From assembly GCA_928724745.1 (NCBI GenBank), contig CAKMXJ010000003.1, positions 62,001 through 126,000 of the forward strand: DNA of 64,000 nt, in the 5' to 3' direction. The notes below the pieces were generated by a model. That model was not told where the DNA came from. It made no database searches and was given only the letters and a program-made list of their open reading frames with translations. Of this stretch, positions 45,187-55,700 are shown in pieces. Numbering within the stretch: the stretch's first letter is position 1; the number at the start of each line of letters is the position of its first letter. Made by a program: the position numbers and the translations under genes. The DNA is from Anthracocystis setariae (lineage: Eukaryota > Basidiomycota > Ustilaginomycetes > Ustilaginales > Ustilaginaceae).

Positions 45187-46371
45187 ATGTCGCAGCCAGC
45201 TACAGCTGCCATTGCGGTAGCATCCATCTTTGGCGGTGTGGCATTTCTGTTTGTCGCTTACAAGGTCTACTGCAAAATCTGGAACTGCATGCATCGCCCA
45301 GATTCACTGCCTCCCATATCTCAACCGCCCACAGCTTACCATGGAGGCGTCGTCGTCGTCATGTCTGGTGGCTCGGATCTTCCGACGATTCAATCAATAA
45401 GAAGCACAGGCAGCTCGCCCGATCAGTTTGTTGCCTCGTCAGCATCTACCGCAACTTGGCAACAGCAAGATGGCTTCAACTCGACGTCAAGCAGTGAAAT
45501 GCCGTCTCCCTCCGTCCAAGGTCTCGACTCGGCCGTGCTCTCGCCAAATTCCGAACTAAGTGAACCTCACGCTCGAGCCATTTCGACCATGTCCAGTTCG
45601 TCATCGACCATGACGCTGAAGCGCTCTTATCTCAAGTCTTCATCCACCTCACAGCTCTCGTACCTGTCCACCTCTAGCCGACGGGATTCTTATCTCCCCC
45701 ACTCGCCGTTAAATCGGGATTCGATCCAGATCATTCCACCGCAGCCCCTCGGTTTCGGCGGCAGCATGGCCATGGCAACTGATCAAAAAACACTCGCTTT
45801 TAGCAGCGATAGTGGTGTAGGAACTGCAGCAGAGGATTTTACCAGCGGCTTCCTGTGGACAGATACCGCAGGTCGTTCCCTCCCGCAACGCCCACAGCTT
45901 GCTCATCAGGACATGCAGAGATATCTCATGCAGGGTCCCATCTCAACTCGCACCAGTGAAGCTCCCAGTCTGCTGCCATCGTCGCGTACCAGTCCTGTGG
46001 TTCAACACACTTCTCTGTCTTCGCCAGGTCACACGCAGGTCGAGCTTTCCTTTCCCAAAGCGCTCTCAGCAGATTCACTGCAACCAGACACTGCCGGTCC
46101 CACTCGGTCGGAGCCGAACACCTCATGGATCAACTCACATCTGTTGGGTACAAAAGACAGTCCGCTTCAGAGGCTTCAAAGCAACGCAGGTCAGACTCAT
46201 GCAACTCCACGTTCACGGTTGACCTCGGAAGGCCATAGCCATCAATCAGATTCGGACGCCTCTCCCATTCTGAGGCCGTTTGTGCATCATCCAAGTCCAC
46301 CTCACACGAGTGAAGGCGTCTCAAGCGGTTCTGCCATTCCGAGCGCAGACGGCGTTGATGAGGTGAAATAG
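45187..46371 (+). CDS. Single-pass membrane protein with Ser-rich cytosolic tail, unknown function
   Basis: An intronless 394-aa protein. One hydrophobic segment lies at residues about 6-28 (ATAAIAVASIFGGVAFLFVA), followed by a short basic/aromatic stretch KVYCKIW. The rest is Ser/Pro/Thr-rich and probably disordered. One block stands out: SRRDSYLPHSPLNRDSIQII then PPQPLG. A similar PHS...QIVxPxPL motif occurs, as I recall, in small membrane proteins of other fungi. That would make this a fungal-wide family with an undefined role. The N-terminal segment could be a signal anchor. No enzymatic domain seen. Confidence 0.7.
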   Translation: MSQPATAAIAVASIFGGVAFLFVAYKVYCKIWNCMHRPDSLPPISQPPTAYHGGVVVVMSGGSDLPTIQSIRSTGSSPDQFVASSASTATWQQQDGFNSTSSSEMPSPSVQGLDSAVLSPNSELSEPHARAISTMSSSSSTMTLKRSYLKSSSTSQLSYLSTSSRRDSYLPHSPLNRDSIQIIPPQPLGFGGSMAMATDQKTLAFSSDSGVGTAAEDFTSGFLWTDTAGRSLPQRPQLAHQDMQRYLMQGPISTRTSEAPSLLPSSRTSPVVQHTSLSSPGHTQVELSFPKALSADSLQPDTAGPTRSEPNTSWINSHLLGTKDSPLQRLQSNAGQTHATPRSRLTSEGHSHQSDSDASPILRPFVHHPSPPHTSEGVSSGSAIPSADGVDEVK

Positions 46372-46554
46372 ACAGACACGTTGCATCAGGTTCGAATTCA
46401 ATGTATCCATATGTGAGGCTACAATCCTATGGATTGCCCTTCCCTTCACGATCTTGATCTTGCACAGGTTCCATCGTGAGACTGAGACCAAGGGATACCT
46501 CAGATGGTGAGCTCCACAGACTCGTGATCAGCGTGGCAAAGCAGTACTACTGTA
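46372..46554. other. Short intergenic region before Tc1 element
   Basis: This lies 3' of the membrane protein gene. A GTACTACTGTACAG word directly precedes the element; the TA at 46553-46554 is its target duplication. Confidence 0.4.
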
Positions 46555-48498
46555 CAGTACCTGTCCATAAGTTTCCGGACGATTTTGAATTTTCAAATTT
46601 CTCTTCATGGTTGTGAATAAATTTGATGGTGTCCAACAGTATACAGCAATGTAAAGACCATACCAGCTAGCTAGCTTGATGCTCAGCATGGGAATGTTCA
46701 TTGCTCATGAAGCTCAGGTGGTAGTACATAGGTACAATACAGCTTGCTAGCAACAAAAAGGAAGCATGCTTGTTAAGAGATTTGACCAACACTGTCTGAC
46801 ACTTCATGGCTTGCAACTCTGAGCTGCTGTTGATCTTGGCAGCTGCTTTGGTGGTCAGCTTGATTCAAGCCTGCCCTCACCAGAGAGACCATCAAGACAT
46901 CATCAATGCTGTGGACACAGCTTTGAGTTATTGCCTACTTTTTTCCTTGATTTCAGCTCAGTTGACAGCTTGCAGCAAAACTGGTTAGGCACTACTTGAT
47001 CAAGCACAGAAGACCACTCAACCATTCAAACAATGTCAGCTCACAGCCACTGATACTGGTCCCAACACACTATCAATCCATGCAATCAAGCAAGAGTAAC
47101 AAGCAGCTGAGAATTGAGAATTGATGAGCAAAAGAGTGTGCATAATTTCATGTTACACAAAATTCAAAAAACGCGACATCGCGGTCCAATAATTTAATTA
47201 AATTTTCGCTCCTCCTCCTCCTCGATAATGTGTTATAGCGTCTAGATGACATGGTAATGACATTACATGAACAGCATGACAACACATCCGTAGTAAAGAG
47301 CTATCGATCACTGAGAGATCCCAGGTGGTAGTACTTTGCGAGGAAGGCTACTCGCTGGGAAAGATCAGTGAGACATTAAGCATTCCGAAGAGCACAGTCT
47401 CTGACACCGTCCAGAAATACCATACACGGGGAACCCTCAACACAGCTATGAGGTCAGGCCGGCCTCTTAAGTACAATGATTGCGACAAGCGTACTGTTAT
47501 TCGTGAGGTACTCAGAACACCGTTCTCGTCCTGGAAGCAGCTATCCTCGGCGATTGGACATGTATCTGTTACACAGCTTCGCAGAATAGCATACAAGCAT
47601 GGAATAAACCGTCGTATTGCCTTAAAAAAACCATGGTTATCCAGTAAGCACATGCGTGAACATGTGCTATGGGCTCGAAGCAATTGTAATACAAACTGGA
47701 GGACGGTGTTGTTCACGGACGAGAGCAACATCGAAGTTGGAGAGAGACCAGGCCGATCTTGGGTTTCCCGGCGGCTCGGCAAACGAACTGAGCTACGGCA
47801 TTTGGTCCTGACGTTCCACAGTGGCCGGCAATCGATCATGGTTTGGGCAGGCATTGCCCGGAACTATAAAACACCTCTTGTCGTCATTCCGTTGCAGCCG
47901 AGACACCATATCAATGGAGAATGGACAAAAGCAGAAACTTTAACTGGAAAGAAGTATGCTGAGCTCATTGTTGACGGTCCGCTCAAGGACGCTGTTGCAG
48001 GAAAAGACATGTCAGTTGTTGAGGATGGCGCTCCTGTACACAAGTCCAGGATTGCGCAGAACAGTCGCCGTTGACATCACATTGTCTCACAACACCATCC
48101 CAGCATGTCTCCGGATCTTAACCCTATCGAGAACATATGGTTTATCCTCAAGAATAAGCTCAGTAAGCAGAGACCACTACCACGGACCCAACAGCAATTA
48201 GCAATCGCCGCTCAAGAAGTTTGGAGAGACGACGTCACCATGGATCACGTCAACGCTGTTATCTCCTCAATGCCGGAACGGGTTAGGCAAATCCTTAACA
48301 AGAACGGAGCTCCACTCAAGTACTAGTCCTTAGCTCCTCACGATCAGTTGTACTTAGCAGCAACACTACCACCATCTCAATTGAAGTTGAAAGCAGCATG
48401 TTCATACCATTGCCAAGTATACACGATCACAAGAACATGTTACGTACGTGTATAATGAAATAAAAAAAAATCGTGCGGAAACTTTTGGACACGTACTG
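46555..48498 (+). mobile_element. Nearly intact Tc1/mariner transposon
   Basis: Imperfect terminal inverted repeats begin CAGTACCTGTCCATAAGTTT at the left. The right end, read inward, is CAGTACGTGTCCAAAAGTTT. Both are flanked by TA (46553-46554 and 48499-48500). The transposase frame lies at 47280-48326 on the plus strand. About 725 bp of non-coding DNA separates the left repeat from it, longer than usual. A 13-bp word (CAGGTGGTAGTAC) occurs both at 46715 and at 47322, which hints at a secondary insertion or rearrangement in between. Confidence 0.85.
47280..48326 (+). pseudogene. Tc1-type DD34E transposase, interrupted by one in-frame stop
   Basis: The frame has an N-terminal helix-turn-helix (EEGYSLGKISETLSIPKSTV). 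The catalytic triad is FTDESNIEV, VVEDGAPVHKS and SPDLNPIENIW. Counting the stop as one codon, exactly 34 residues separate the second D from E, as expected for Tc1. A single TGA at 48072-48074 interrupts it just before the third block. No in-frame ATG exists at the 5' end (TGA at 47277), so the start is also damaged or spliced. The copy as read is inactive, but it is young. Codons on both sides of the stop stay in one frame. Confidence 0.88.
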
Positions 48499-48541
48499 TA
48501 CTGTATCACTTGTCTTGTTAGTTAAACAGAATGTGACGACA

Positions 48542-48562
48542 AAAGATTCAAAAAGAAAAAGA
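48542..48562 (-). terminator. Pol III terminator of tRNA-Asn
   Basis: On the minus strand, T-rich DNA with runs of five T follows the tRNA 3' end within about 10 bp. Confidence 0.7.
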
Positions 48563-48565
48563 AGC

Positions 48566-48638
48566 GACCCCAGGCGGGCTCGAACCGCCGACCTCAGCAT
48601 TAACAGTGCTACGCTCTAACCAACTGAGCTATGGAGTC
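48566..48638 (-). tRNA. trnN(GUU): tRNA-Asn (anticodon GUU)
   Basis: On the minus strand 73 nt fold into a full cloverleaf. The acceptor GACTCCA pairs with TGGGGTC, the D arm is GCTCAGTTGGTTAGAGC, and the anticodon stem-loop TAGCA-CTGTTAA-TGCTG carries GTT. The T arm is GGCGG-TTCGAGC-CCGCC. The internal A and B boxes are regular and there is no intron. Downstream on the minus strand a CTTTTTCTTTTT stretch serves as RNA polymerase III terminator. Confidence 0.97.
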
Positions 48639-48964
48639 ACATGTTGAGGGCCGCGGAACTGGGCACAGGTATGAATCATGAACTTTTTTTTCGCATATTT
48701 TAAGGACAAAGGATCCTTCGGGAGAGCACCAAAAGCACTCAAAGTTGACTGACACCACAAGGGAGGAAGTTCACCAATCAAGTTCACAGGCATGGTGTGT
48801 ACAAATCATGACAGTTGATCATGGAATCTATTTGTGAGGTTTGCTGTAGAATCGGATGCCAGAAAGCGATTGCAAGTGTGTCCGAGAGCGAGCATGACCA
48901 GCCACAACCTGTTGAACGGATGCTACGGATGACATGTCGGTGGCAAAGAGGTGGATCTAGCAAT

Positions 48965-49996
48965 TTAGGCGGTTGGCGCGAGGTTCTCTGCAGGGGCAGC
49001 CTCAGGAGCAGCTGTTGCGGTGGGAGCAGCGGAAGGGGCAGCAGCAGCATCGCGCTCGTGCTGCTCCCTCTTTTGCTTTTCCTCTTGGCGGACTTTTTCG
49101 ATGATCTGACGACCTTCGTCGGTATTCCACGGCCCAGCGTCGGAGAGAGAGCATCCACCCTCACAAGTGCACTTGCCTCCGAGATCGACGGGCAAGTTTT
49201 CGGCGGGGATTTGCTTGAGGAGCTCGTCTTTGTACTTGGAACCGAGAATGTTGATCTTGTCAACCGTGACAGGGTCGAGCCAGCCCTTGATTACGGACCA
49301 GACGGTGGAAAAGATGAAAGGAGAGTTGATGATGTAGAACTTGCCCATGGTCTCGGGGTAATAGTGCTGGCCAATGTTGGAAGCCTGCTGGACGTAGCTG
49401 GACACCTTCCAGAACTGAGAGATACCGACGTTCTTGAGGTCCATGATGGTGCACGAAGTCTCGACGAGTTCGCCTTTGTGTGCCGAGCAGACGGGCAGAC
49501 GCTCTCGCTGGAATTTTTCGTATTCGACGATGAGCTTCTGTATCTGGCGCTCTGGGGTGGTGACTTGGTAAAGCGCTTTGAGATCGAGCTTTCCGAGCTG
49601 CTCGATGTAGATGGGGCGGCCGTCGTTGTCGGTCTTGTGGTAGTATTGGGGGTAGTATTCGTCGACCTTGGCCTTCTCTGGGTACTCGAACGAGTGGTAG
49701 AGCTCGTCTACCTTGTTCTCGGTCCTCCAGTTTTCGGCAGCAGTGAACATGGCTTCAGTGGCAGCGAGGTCCCATTTGCGTGCGCGGAGGAAACGGCACA
49801 AGCAAGCATCGTCGTGTCGTTCCGGGTTGAAGATGCCCTTCTGCTGAATGGTGGTACGGAACTCATCGAGAGCCTGCTGTTGGTGTTGGTCGAGATGGCC
49901 TGGTCGGCCGGTTTTGGAGGCGTCAGTCATTGGTGCAGAGTGTTTGGAATCCTTGTGGGTACCTTTCGAGGGGTCCTTGTCGTGTTTTCGAAACAT
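48965..49996 (-). CDS. SEC14: Sec14-like phosphatidylinositol/phosphatidylcholine transfer protein
   Basis: Intronless, 343 aa. The CRAL-TRIO N-terminal helices (DDACLCRFLRARKWDLAATE) are near residues 62-81. The lipid-binding domain runs to about 285, with GRPIYIEQLGKLDLKAL, TIMDLKNVGISQFWKV and the gate-helix region YPETMGKFYIINSPFIFSTV. The residues that follow (KGWLDPVTVDKINIL) and the VDLGGKC end are typical. A 50-residue Ala/Gln/Lys tail is added. Sec14 transfers PI and PC and supports PI4P formation for secretory vesicles at the trans-Golgi. The ATG at 49996 is the first in frame. Confidence 0.95.
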   Translation of the reverse strand: MFRKHDKDPSKGTHKDSKHSAPMTDASKTGRPGHLDQHQQQALDEFRTTIQQKGIFNPERHDDACLCRFLRARKWDLAATEAMFTAAENWRTENKVDELYHSFEYPEKAKVDEYYPQYYHKTDNDGRPIYIEQLGKLDLKALYQVTTPERQIQKLIVEYEKFQRERLPVCSAHKGELVETSCTIMDLKNVGISQFWKVSSYVQQASNIGQHYYPETMGKFYIINSPFIFSTVWSVIKGWLDPVTVDKINILGSKYKDELLKQIPAENLPVDLGGKCTCEGGCSLSDAGPWNTDEGRQIIEKVRQEEKQKREQHERDAAAAPSAAPTATAAPEAAPAENLAPTA

Positions 49997-51306
49997 CCGT
50001 TAGGCGCAGGAGCTGCGTCGACCGAGTGTACGTGGGAGTTTTGCGCGATGTTCTAGCCTGAGCAGGGAAGCAGAAAGCGCGTGGAAGCCTGTCGAGTCTA
50101 TTTGCGCTGAGGAAGAGGGCGCTGAAACGATGGATCGAATGGTGGAGGATCGCTCAGTATTGTGCGGATGTGCCAAATTTGGGCAAGAGAGGCGATGATG
50201 GTGCAAGGTGAGGAAGCAGTGTGACTGTCGGAGTAACTTGATGTGTGAGGTGGATCGGATGGAGGCCAAGACCAAAGGATGAAGAAAAGCAAGAAGGCAA
50301 GGCGTGACAAGGTGGGCGGGCTTGTTCGTTTGTGCTTGCGGAAAGTGCAACGGATGAATTTGCACTGCGTGGGTCGTGAGGCGCAAGCGTGCGGATGGGT
50401 GCGGATGGGTTAGGAGGGTCTGTGATGCAGTCACGTCAGGGGGTTGGTTTGCTCTGCACAAATGAGAGCGAAGAGCGAGGAGCGAGGGCCTGTGTGTGTG
50501 GGAAATGAATCAATCCGAACTGGAAAAGGGGACAAATTATAAATACCATTTTTTATTTTTGTTATTATTTATTGTTGGCTTCTACTGTAGCAAACGAGCG
50601 CAGAGCCATCAGAATATAGAAAAAATGCGTTTGTCAAGCCGCATACAGACAAAACCCGCACAGGACCAGATTACTAAGCGTGAAGCCCTGAGCGGACGCA
50701 CTACCAAGAGGAGTAGGAATATTCCGAGTAGAGTACGACCGCCTCGCCCAAGATACAAGACACTGGCTCGCACAGCCTTGCGAAACGCTTAACAGGATGG
50801 CATTGGGTTAGTAGAAGCAAGCTGCATTCAGCATCAGATTGAGAGTCTTTCTTTGAGTGGTCAACACCGCATCCCACTTTGCATCCCACTTTGGAGTCGA
50901 GCCCACTACTGTGCAAGAACTTTGTTAAATACTGCTCAACATAGTAATGGGCTTAGCTTCTTCTTGATTCTTCCGTGTCCATGGGCAGTGGTTGCATCAC
51001 ACAGTGCCACAACACAACTTGGCCCATTTTCAAGCGCTAGGAACGTGTCCGGTGACTGTCGTAGAAGAGTGTTGCGGTCCGAAAGACCATCTCAATCACA
51101 ATTACCGCTCTCGCGGAGGGCCGTGCATTAATTGTGTTTGTTAGATCCACATAGTATCCGATGGAATTGGGCACGTGATGAGAGCCTTGTACGGGTCTAC
51201 AAGAAAGCTGCATCCCAACTCAACTCACAGCAGAACAGACAGCTTGCTAGATGACCATCATACCAAGACTTGATACCGTCTGCGGGACGAGGCCAACACG
51301 TACGCC
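49997..51306. other. Divergent intergenic region
   Basis: This lies between Sec14 and Naa10. A TATAAATACC element is near 50537-50546, followed by a T/A-rich stretch. No gene or RNA is recognised. Small open stretches (50496-50792) look like chance. Confidence 0.4.
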
Positions 51307-52005
51307 ATGAACATTCGCGAGGCGACGGTGGGTATCAAAAGATCCAGAAATCGACTGCAGTCACTGAGACGGACTCAGTGAGACTGACCCAGAAAATCTT
51401 GCTTTGGCTCTGTGCAGATCGATGACCTGCTGGGTATGCAGAATTGCAACCTACACAATCTCCCCGAGAATTACACATTGAGGTACTACCTCTACCACTG
51501 CTTGACCTGGCCACAGCTCTCATACGTTGCCGAAGACGGAAAGGGAAGGATCGTTGGCTACATTCTCGGCAAGATGGAGGAGGAGCCAGCAGATGGCATT
51601 CCTCACGGACACGTTACCAGCATCAGTGTACTCCGCTCCTATCGTCGTCTAGGTCTGGCAAACAAGTTGATGAAACAGAGTCGTAAGTGTTCTCACGTTC
51701 CAGTGTTTTCAACCTTGCTTTCTACTCCAAACTGCCGCACACCTGATTGTGAACAAGACAACTGACTGCCTTGCACGATGGATAACGCCTGTGTTATACC
51801 GCCTACTATATCCCACGATCCACACTCAACAGAGGAAGCTATGCGCGACGTTCTTGGTGCCAAATTCGTTTCGCTGCATGTCAGGCAAACCAACCGTGCA
51901 GCCATCGGCCTGTATCGCGATACCCTCGGCTTTGAGGTTCAAGGCGTCGAAAAGGGCTACTACGCCGATGGAGAGGACGCCTTGCATATGCGTCTCAACT
52001 TTTAG
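51307..52005 (+). CDS. NAA10: NatA catalytic subunit, N-alpha-acetyltransferase Naa10 (Ard1), three exons
   Basis: Exons are 51307-51327, 51418-51682 and 51833-52005, joined to 152 aa. The protein begins [20 protein letters not shown] and continues [20 protein letters not shown], the conserved Naa10 signature. The acetyl-CoA loop is [17 protein letters not shown], completed across intron 2, followed by [19 protein letters not shown] and a [11 protein letters not shown] end. With Naa15 it acetylates Ser, Ala, Thr, Gly and Cys N-termini on the ribosome. The protein lacks the long tail of animal Naa10. The first exon is 21 nt long. Confidence 0.94.
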
Positions 52006-52745
52006 GATGACTTGATCCTCTCACGCTGTTACTAATCTCCAAGACGCTTCATCGATCAGCACAAATCGGCCGTCGAATCACTCACATGTACTTTTATCCA
52101 ACACCAATTCTATCATCCCAGCATCTCGACGTGTGAATAAATCCCTTTCGGCGCGCTGCACTCAAGCTCACAAACAGTCAAACAAGGCTTGCATTGTCGG
52201 CCTCTTGTTTGCATCTGATCTCTTGAGCGACCAGCATGCTGGCTTCGTTCTGTATATGAAACTGTTACGCGCTTGACGTTGTGTAAATATTGCCAAAACT
52301 TCGAATGAGCGTCGGTGGCTGCATGATGCTGTATTACTCTACCAAAATCAGTACGCACGGTGCATCCTCTTACACTGCATCACCCTTTTTTTTCCCCATC
52401 CGCCCATCAACTCTTCGTGGTTTCACAATCACATTTGACTCGCTGTCACCATCTCCTTCGCCTGGGTTCAAGATACTATTTGTGGCTGCATAGCCAGTAG
52501 CTGCACCATTTTTGGGCTGATTTCCAACTAGCCTTCGTTCTTTGTCTGCCCAACCATCAACAGACTACACTCTTGCGGCATCATCCGCAAGCAACAACCT
52601 ACTTGTGCAAGCGCCCCTCCCCTTCATTCTAGGCTTGCACGGCGACCTTCCCAGCGTAAGAGATATTCAGCCTGCAACGCATGTTCTCCGCTGAGCTACA
52701 ATGCTACTTCTCTTGACATTCGGCAGCTGAGGCCCATAGCCAATC
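52006..52745. other. Intergenic region
   Basis: About 740 bp between the Naa10 stop and the next ATG. A T-rich stretch CACCCTTTTTTTTCCCC is near 52381. Nothing else recognised; the last part is the leader of the 1330-aa gene. Confidence 0.4.
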
Positions 52746-55700
52746 ATGGAGACTCACAGGCGGGATTTTGTCCCGAGCCAGCCTGCTGTCCGCCCTCCCA
52801 ATACTCAACGTGCCAATGACAGCTCAGTCCAATATGCTATGACCTTGCCTCACCTTCCGGACTTTCAGTCAACAATTTTATCTGGCTCCTCATGGCCTGA
52901 AGGCCCTCCGCTTGTCAGTCCTCATGACTTTCCCCCTCATTACGATTTACACCAGTTCCCACCTACGCCTCCAGCTTTACAAGCCCCAGGTCTGCAGCAC
53001 GATTCTTACTTTGGTCAAGTTCACAATACTGATGCGCTCCAGGCACCACCTTCAGCCGACGCCACTTTCCCATCCACCGAACAGCCACCTCGCCCATTCG
53101 CCTCCCGTTTTCCACGCTGGGGATCCTGGCTTGAGAAGCGTGCTTTGGAACGCCACTACGCGCACCTGGATCGCCAAGCGCTTGAGCAGCAGAACGCTCA
53201 GCATCGCGGTGGTGCAACTCCCTCCAGGAAGAAGAGTTGGGGCGCTTGGGTCAACGATCCCGATGCCGTTAGCGACGGTGATCCATTCAATGATTTGCCG
53301 GCACAGCACAGAACAGTACCGGAAGCCACTTCCCTTCCTCCTCTGCATTTGCATCACTTTGGGTCTCGCTTCATCCCACATCTCCCCGCCCAGCCACTGT
53401 GCAGTATCCTCGTTCGGCTACCATTACCCAACGATCACAACTCAGCACGCCGAATCGGTCCCAATCCGGCCTCTTCCAGGCAAGTCCTACTCATTGGCAC
53501 AGCACAAGGTCTGTTTGCCGTTCAATTTCGACAAACTCGGTCTCAAGTATCTCGTCCTCAAGCATCGACCGCAGCCGTAACCGCAGCCGGTGCCAGCCCG
53601 CCACTTTCAACCACACAGTGGAATGAGAACATACGCTGCATCCCAATCTGGACAGGGCTGGCTGTCTATCAAATGTGTGTCTTGGCATCGAACGAAGCCA
53701 CCCCGTCCGCAAATGCCAATACTTCACACTCGGACAACACGCCAACTTCTGGCGTCTTCTTAGCTTTAACTTGTCCTTCTTCGGCGCGAGATGGCTTCTT
53801 AACCTCATCTCTGATGCAGCTCAGCGCTCACGCGGGCTCCGTCCTGGAGAGCGTTGCCGCCTCAGGAATTTCTTCTAGTTCTTCAAGCTCCAGCCACAAC
53901 AGCCATGGACTTACAGATGCTCATGAAGGCGTGGCGTCTGCTAACTTCGGTTCGACAGCGGGAGGCGGCTCGGGTCGCGCTGTTCCTCCTGGAGGCAGTG
54001 GTGTCGTCCGAATGTGGCACCTTCAAGCTATCCGCGAGCTTCTTGTCTACGCACTTGACCGAAGCGATGCACAGACACCAATCAATCTAGCAACATCTTC
54101 GGGCCAAGCAGATAAACGTGCTGGGCTCGGCAGTATCTTTAAAAAGACTTTCTCCAAACCCAAAACCAGATCCGAAAACAAAGCGACCTCGTCTAATCGC
54201 AGCATTTCCAAAGGATCCCTTGCCGCAACCATTCACCCTTTGCCCCCATATGGCGAGGCCGAATCATCTCCATCAACTCCGGTCCATGCCCGACTTCAAA
54301 GGGCTGCATCGGGCAGCGAGGCACGCCACCGCGAAGACGCATTTCAGGTGCCTCAAAAGTCGCCGCCTTCAACAAAGCGACAATTGGACCCGGCACATGC
54401 TGCTGCTGTATCTCTCGCCAATAGTTCTGTTCCTATCCAGCCATCATCACAGTCCACCGCTGGATCAAACGGCTACAATGCTTCCTTCTCTTCACATTTT
54501 GCAGAGGACTTCAAATCGACCTTCACAGGCAACAGGCAAACTAGCAATAAAGGCAAGGACCGTGACGTGGGCTCACAAGCCGCCTCCAAAGGTGTCTTGT
54601 TCTTTTCAGTGCACGAGGCGGGCTCAGATACGAAAGGCGCAGGCACATGGTATCTTGCCATCACCTACGCCCGCAGTGTCATGGTATACGAGGCATCCAT
54701 ACCGAAGCACGGCTCAACACGCGCCTGGTCCTTTCTTAAAGAGCTGTACGCACCCTTTCCGATCAAGGCCGTTGCCTTCGCGCCAGCAGCGGTATCTGAT
54801 ACATTGCAACCATTTACTGCTTTGGACTCCTTATCTGCCAATGCTGGTCCCACAAAGCTGAGGGTCGCCTCTGCTGACGCTCCCTTGTCAACATCCAAGA
54901 AGAGCAGACAAGGTGATCATGGTCAATCCGCTGGCGTTTCCCGCGAGAACAGCATGACCGAGCCTGTCCAGGTGCGTCGGGGCAGCGCCGCTCCAGCCTC
55001 TTGGCACAAGGCAGACCTTTGCCTACTCCTCAGTTTCGGCCGTCGTGCGGTACTGGTTCGCCTTCGAGATTCTCATGTTCGCGAGATGGAACTCAAACCT
55101 TTTTCTCAATTCCTGTGTGCTACCAATCCATCTGCCCAGGTATCACTCCCACCTCGGCCTCGTACAGGCTTGACCGACATCCAGTCAAGGCCCGAGCGCT
55201 CCCGTCCACTCAGTTTATCTGGAGAAGACAATCAGGGGGTTGATAACCAGCCATCGATCGTATCCGGTCACAATCGCACTGGGTCTTTGGAACAGAGATT
55301 CAAAGAAGCGATACTCGATAAGAGGACGAACAAACACAATTGGGTGGGATTTTCGATTCTCGAGGCGCAAATTCTTGTCCGGCAATGGCCTGTGCAAAGC
55401 TCAGAAGGGGAACAAGCGCTTCATTTGGGCGGTCAGCTGGTGCGAGGGAACTCTAGACTGTCGCCTCTTGGGCTTTCAATGTCCAGGAACTTTGATCGTG
55501 CTGCGGACCCGTCGCTCGCTGGCGTGGACAAGGATCTCCCCAGCGTGCCTGCCCATCAGAACGCATCTTTCGACCGACGGATGTCGCGACTTCACCTCTC
55601 AGAGCAGAGCTTGCAGGACCACGATGTTCTGCAGGCTGAGGTGAGCAGCGACAGCGACGAGGCTGACGACGAAGACGAGGCAGTCATCGACACACGAGAA

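Larger units (their letters stand above)
48499..48964. other. Intergenic region with a tRNA gene
   Basis: This lies between the Tc1 element and the Sec14 stop codon. It contains the tRNA-Asn gene. A T run (CTTTTTTTTC) is near 48682-48691. Confidence 0.5.

Noticed and set aside
46806..46988. A 60-codon ORF with a signal-peptide-like start inside the Tc1 element
   Set aside because: It is short, lies in non-coding transposon DNA and ends without any recognisable domain.
48566..48638. Considered whether the Tc1 element targeted the tRNA gene
   Set aside because: The element has a TA target duplication and sits about 70 bp away; Tc1 elements have no known tRNA preference.
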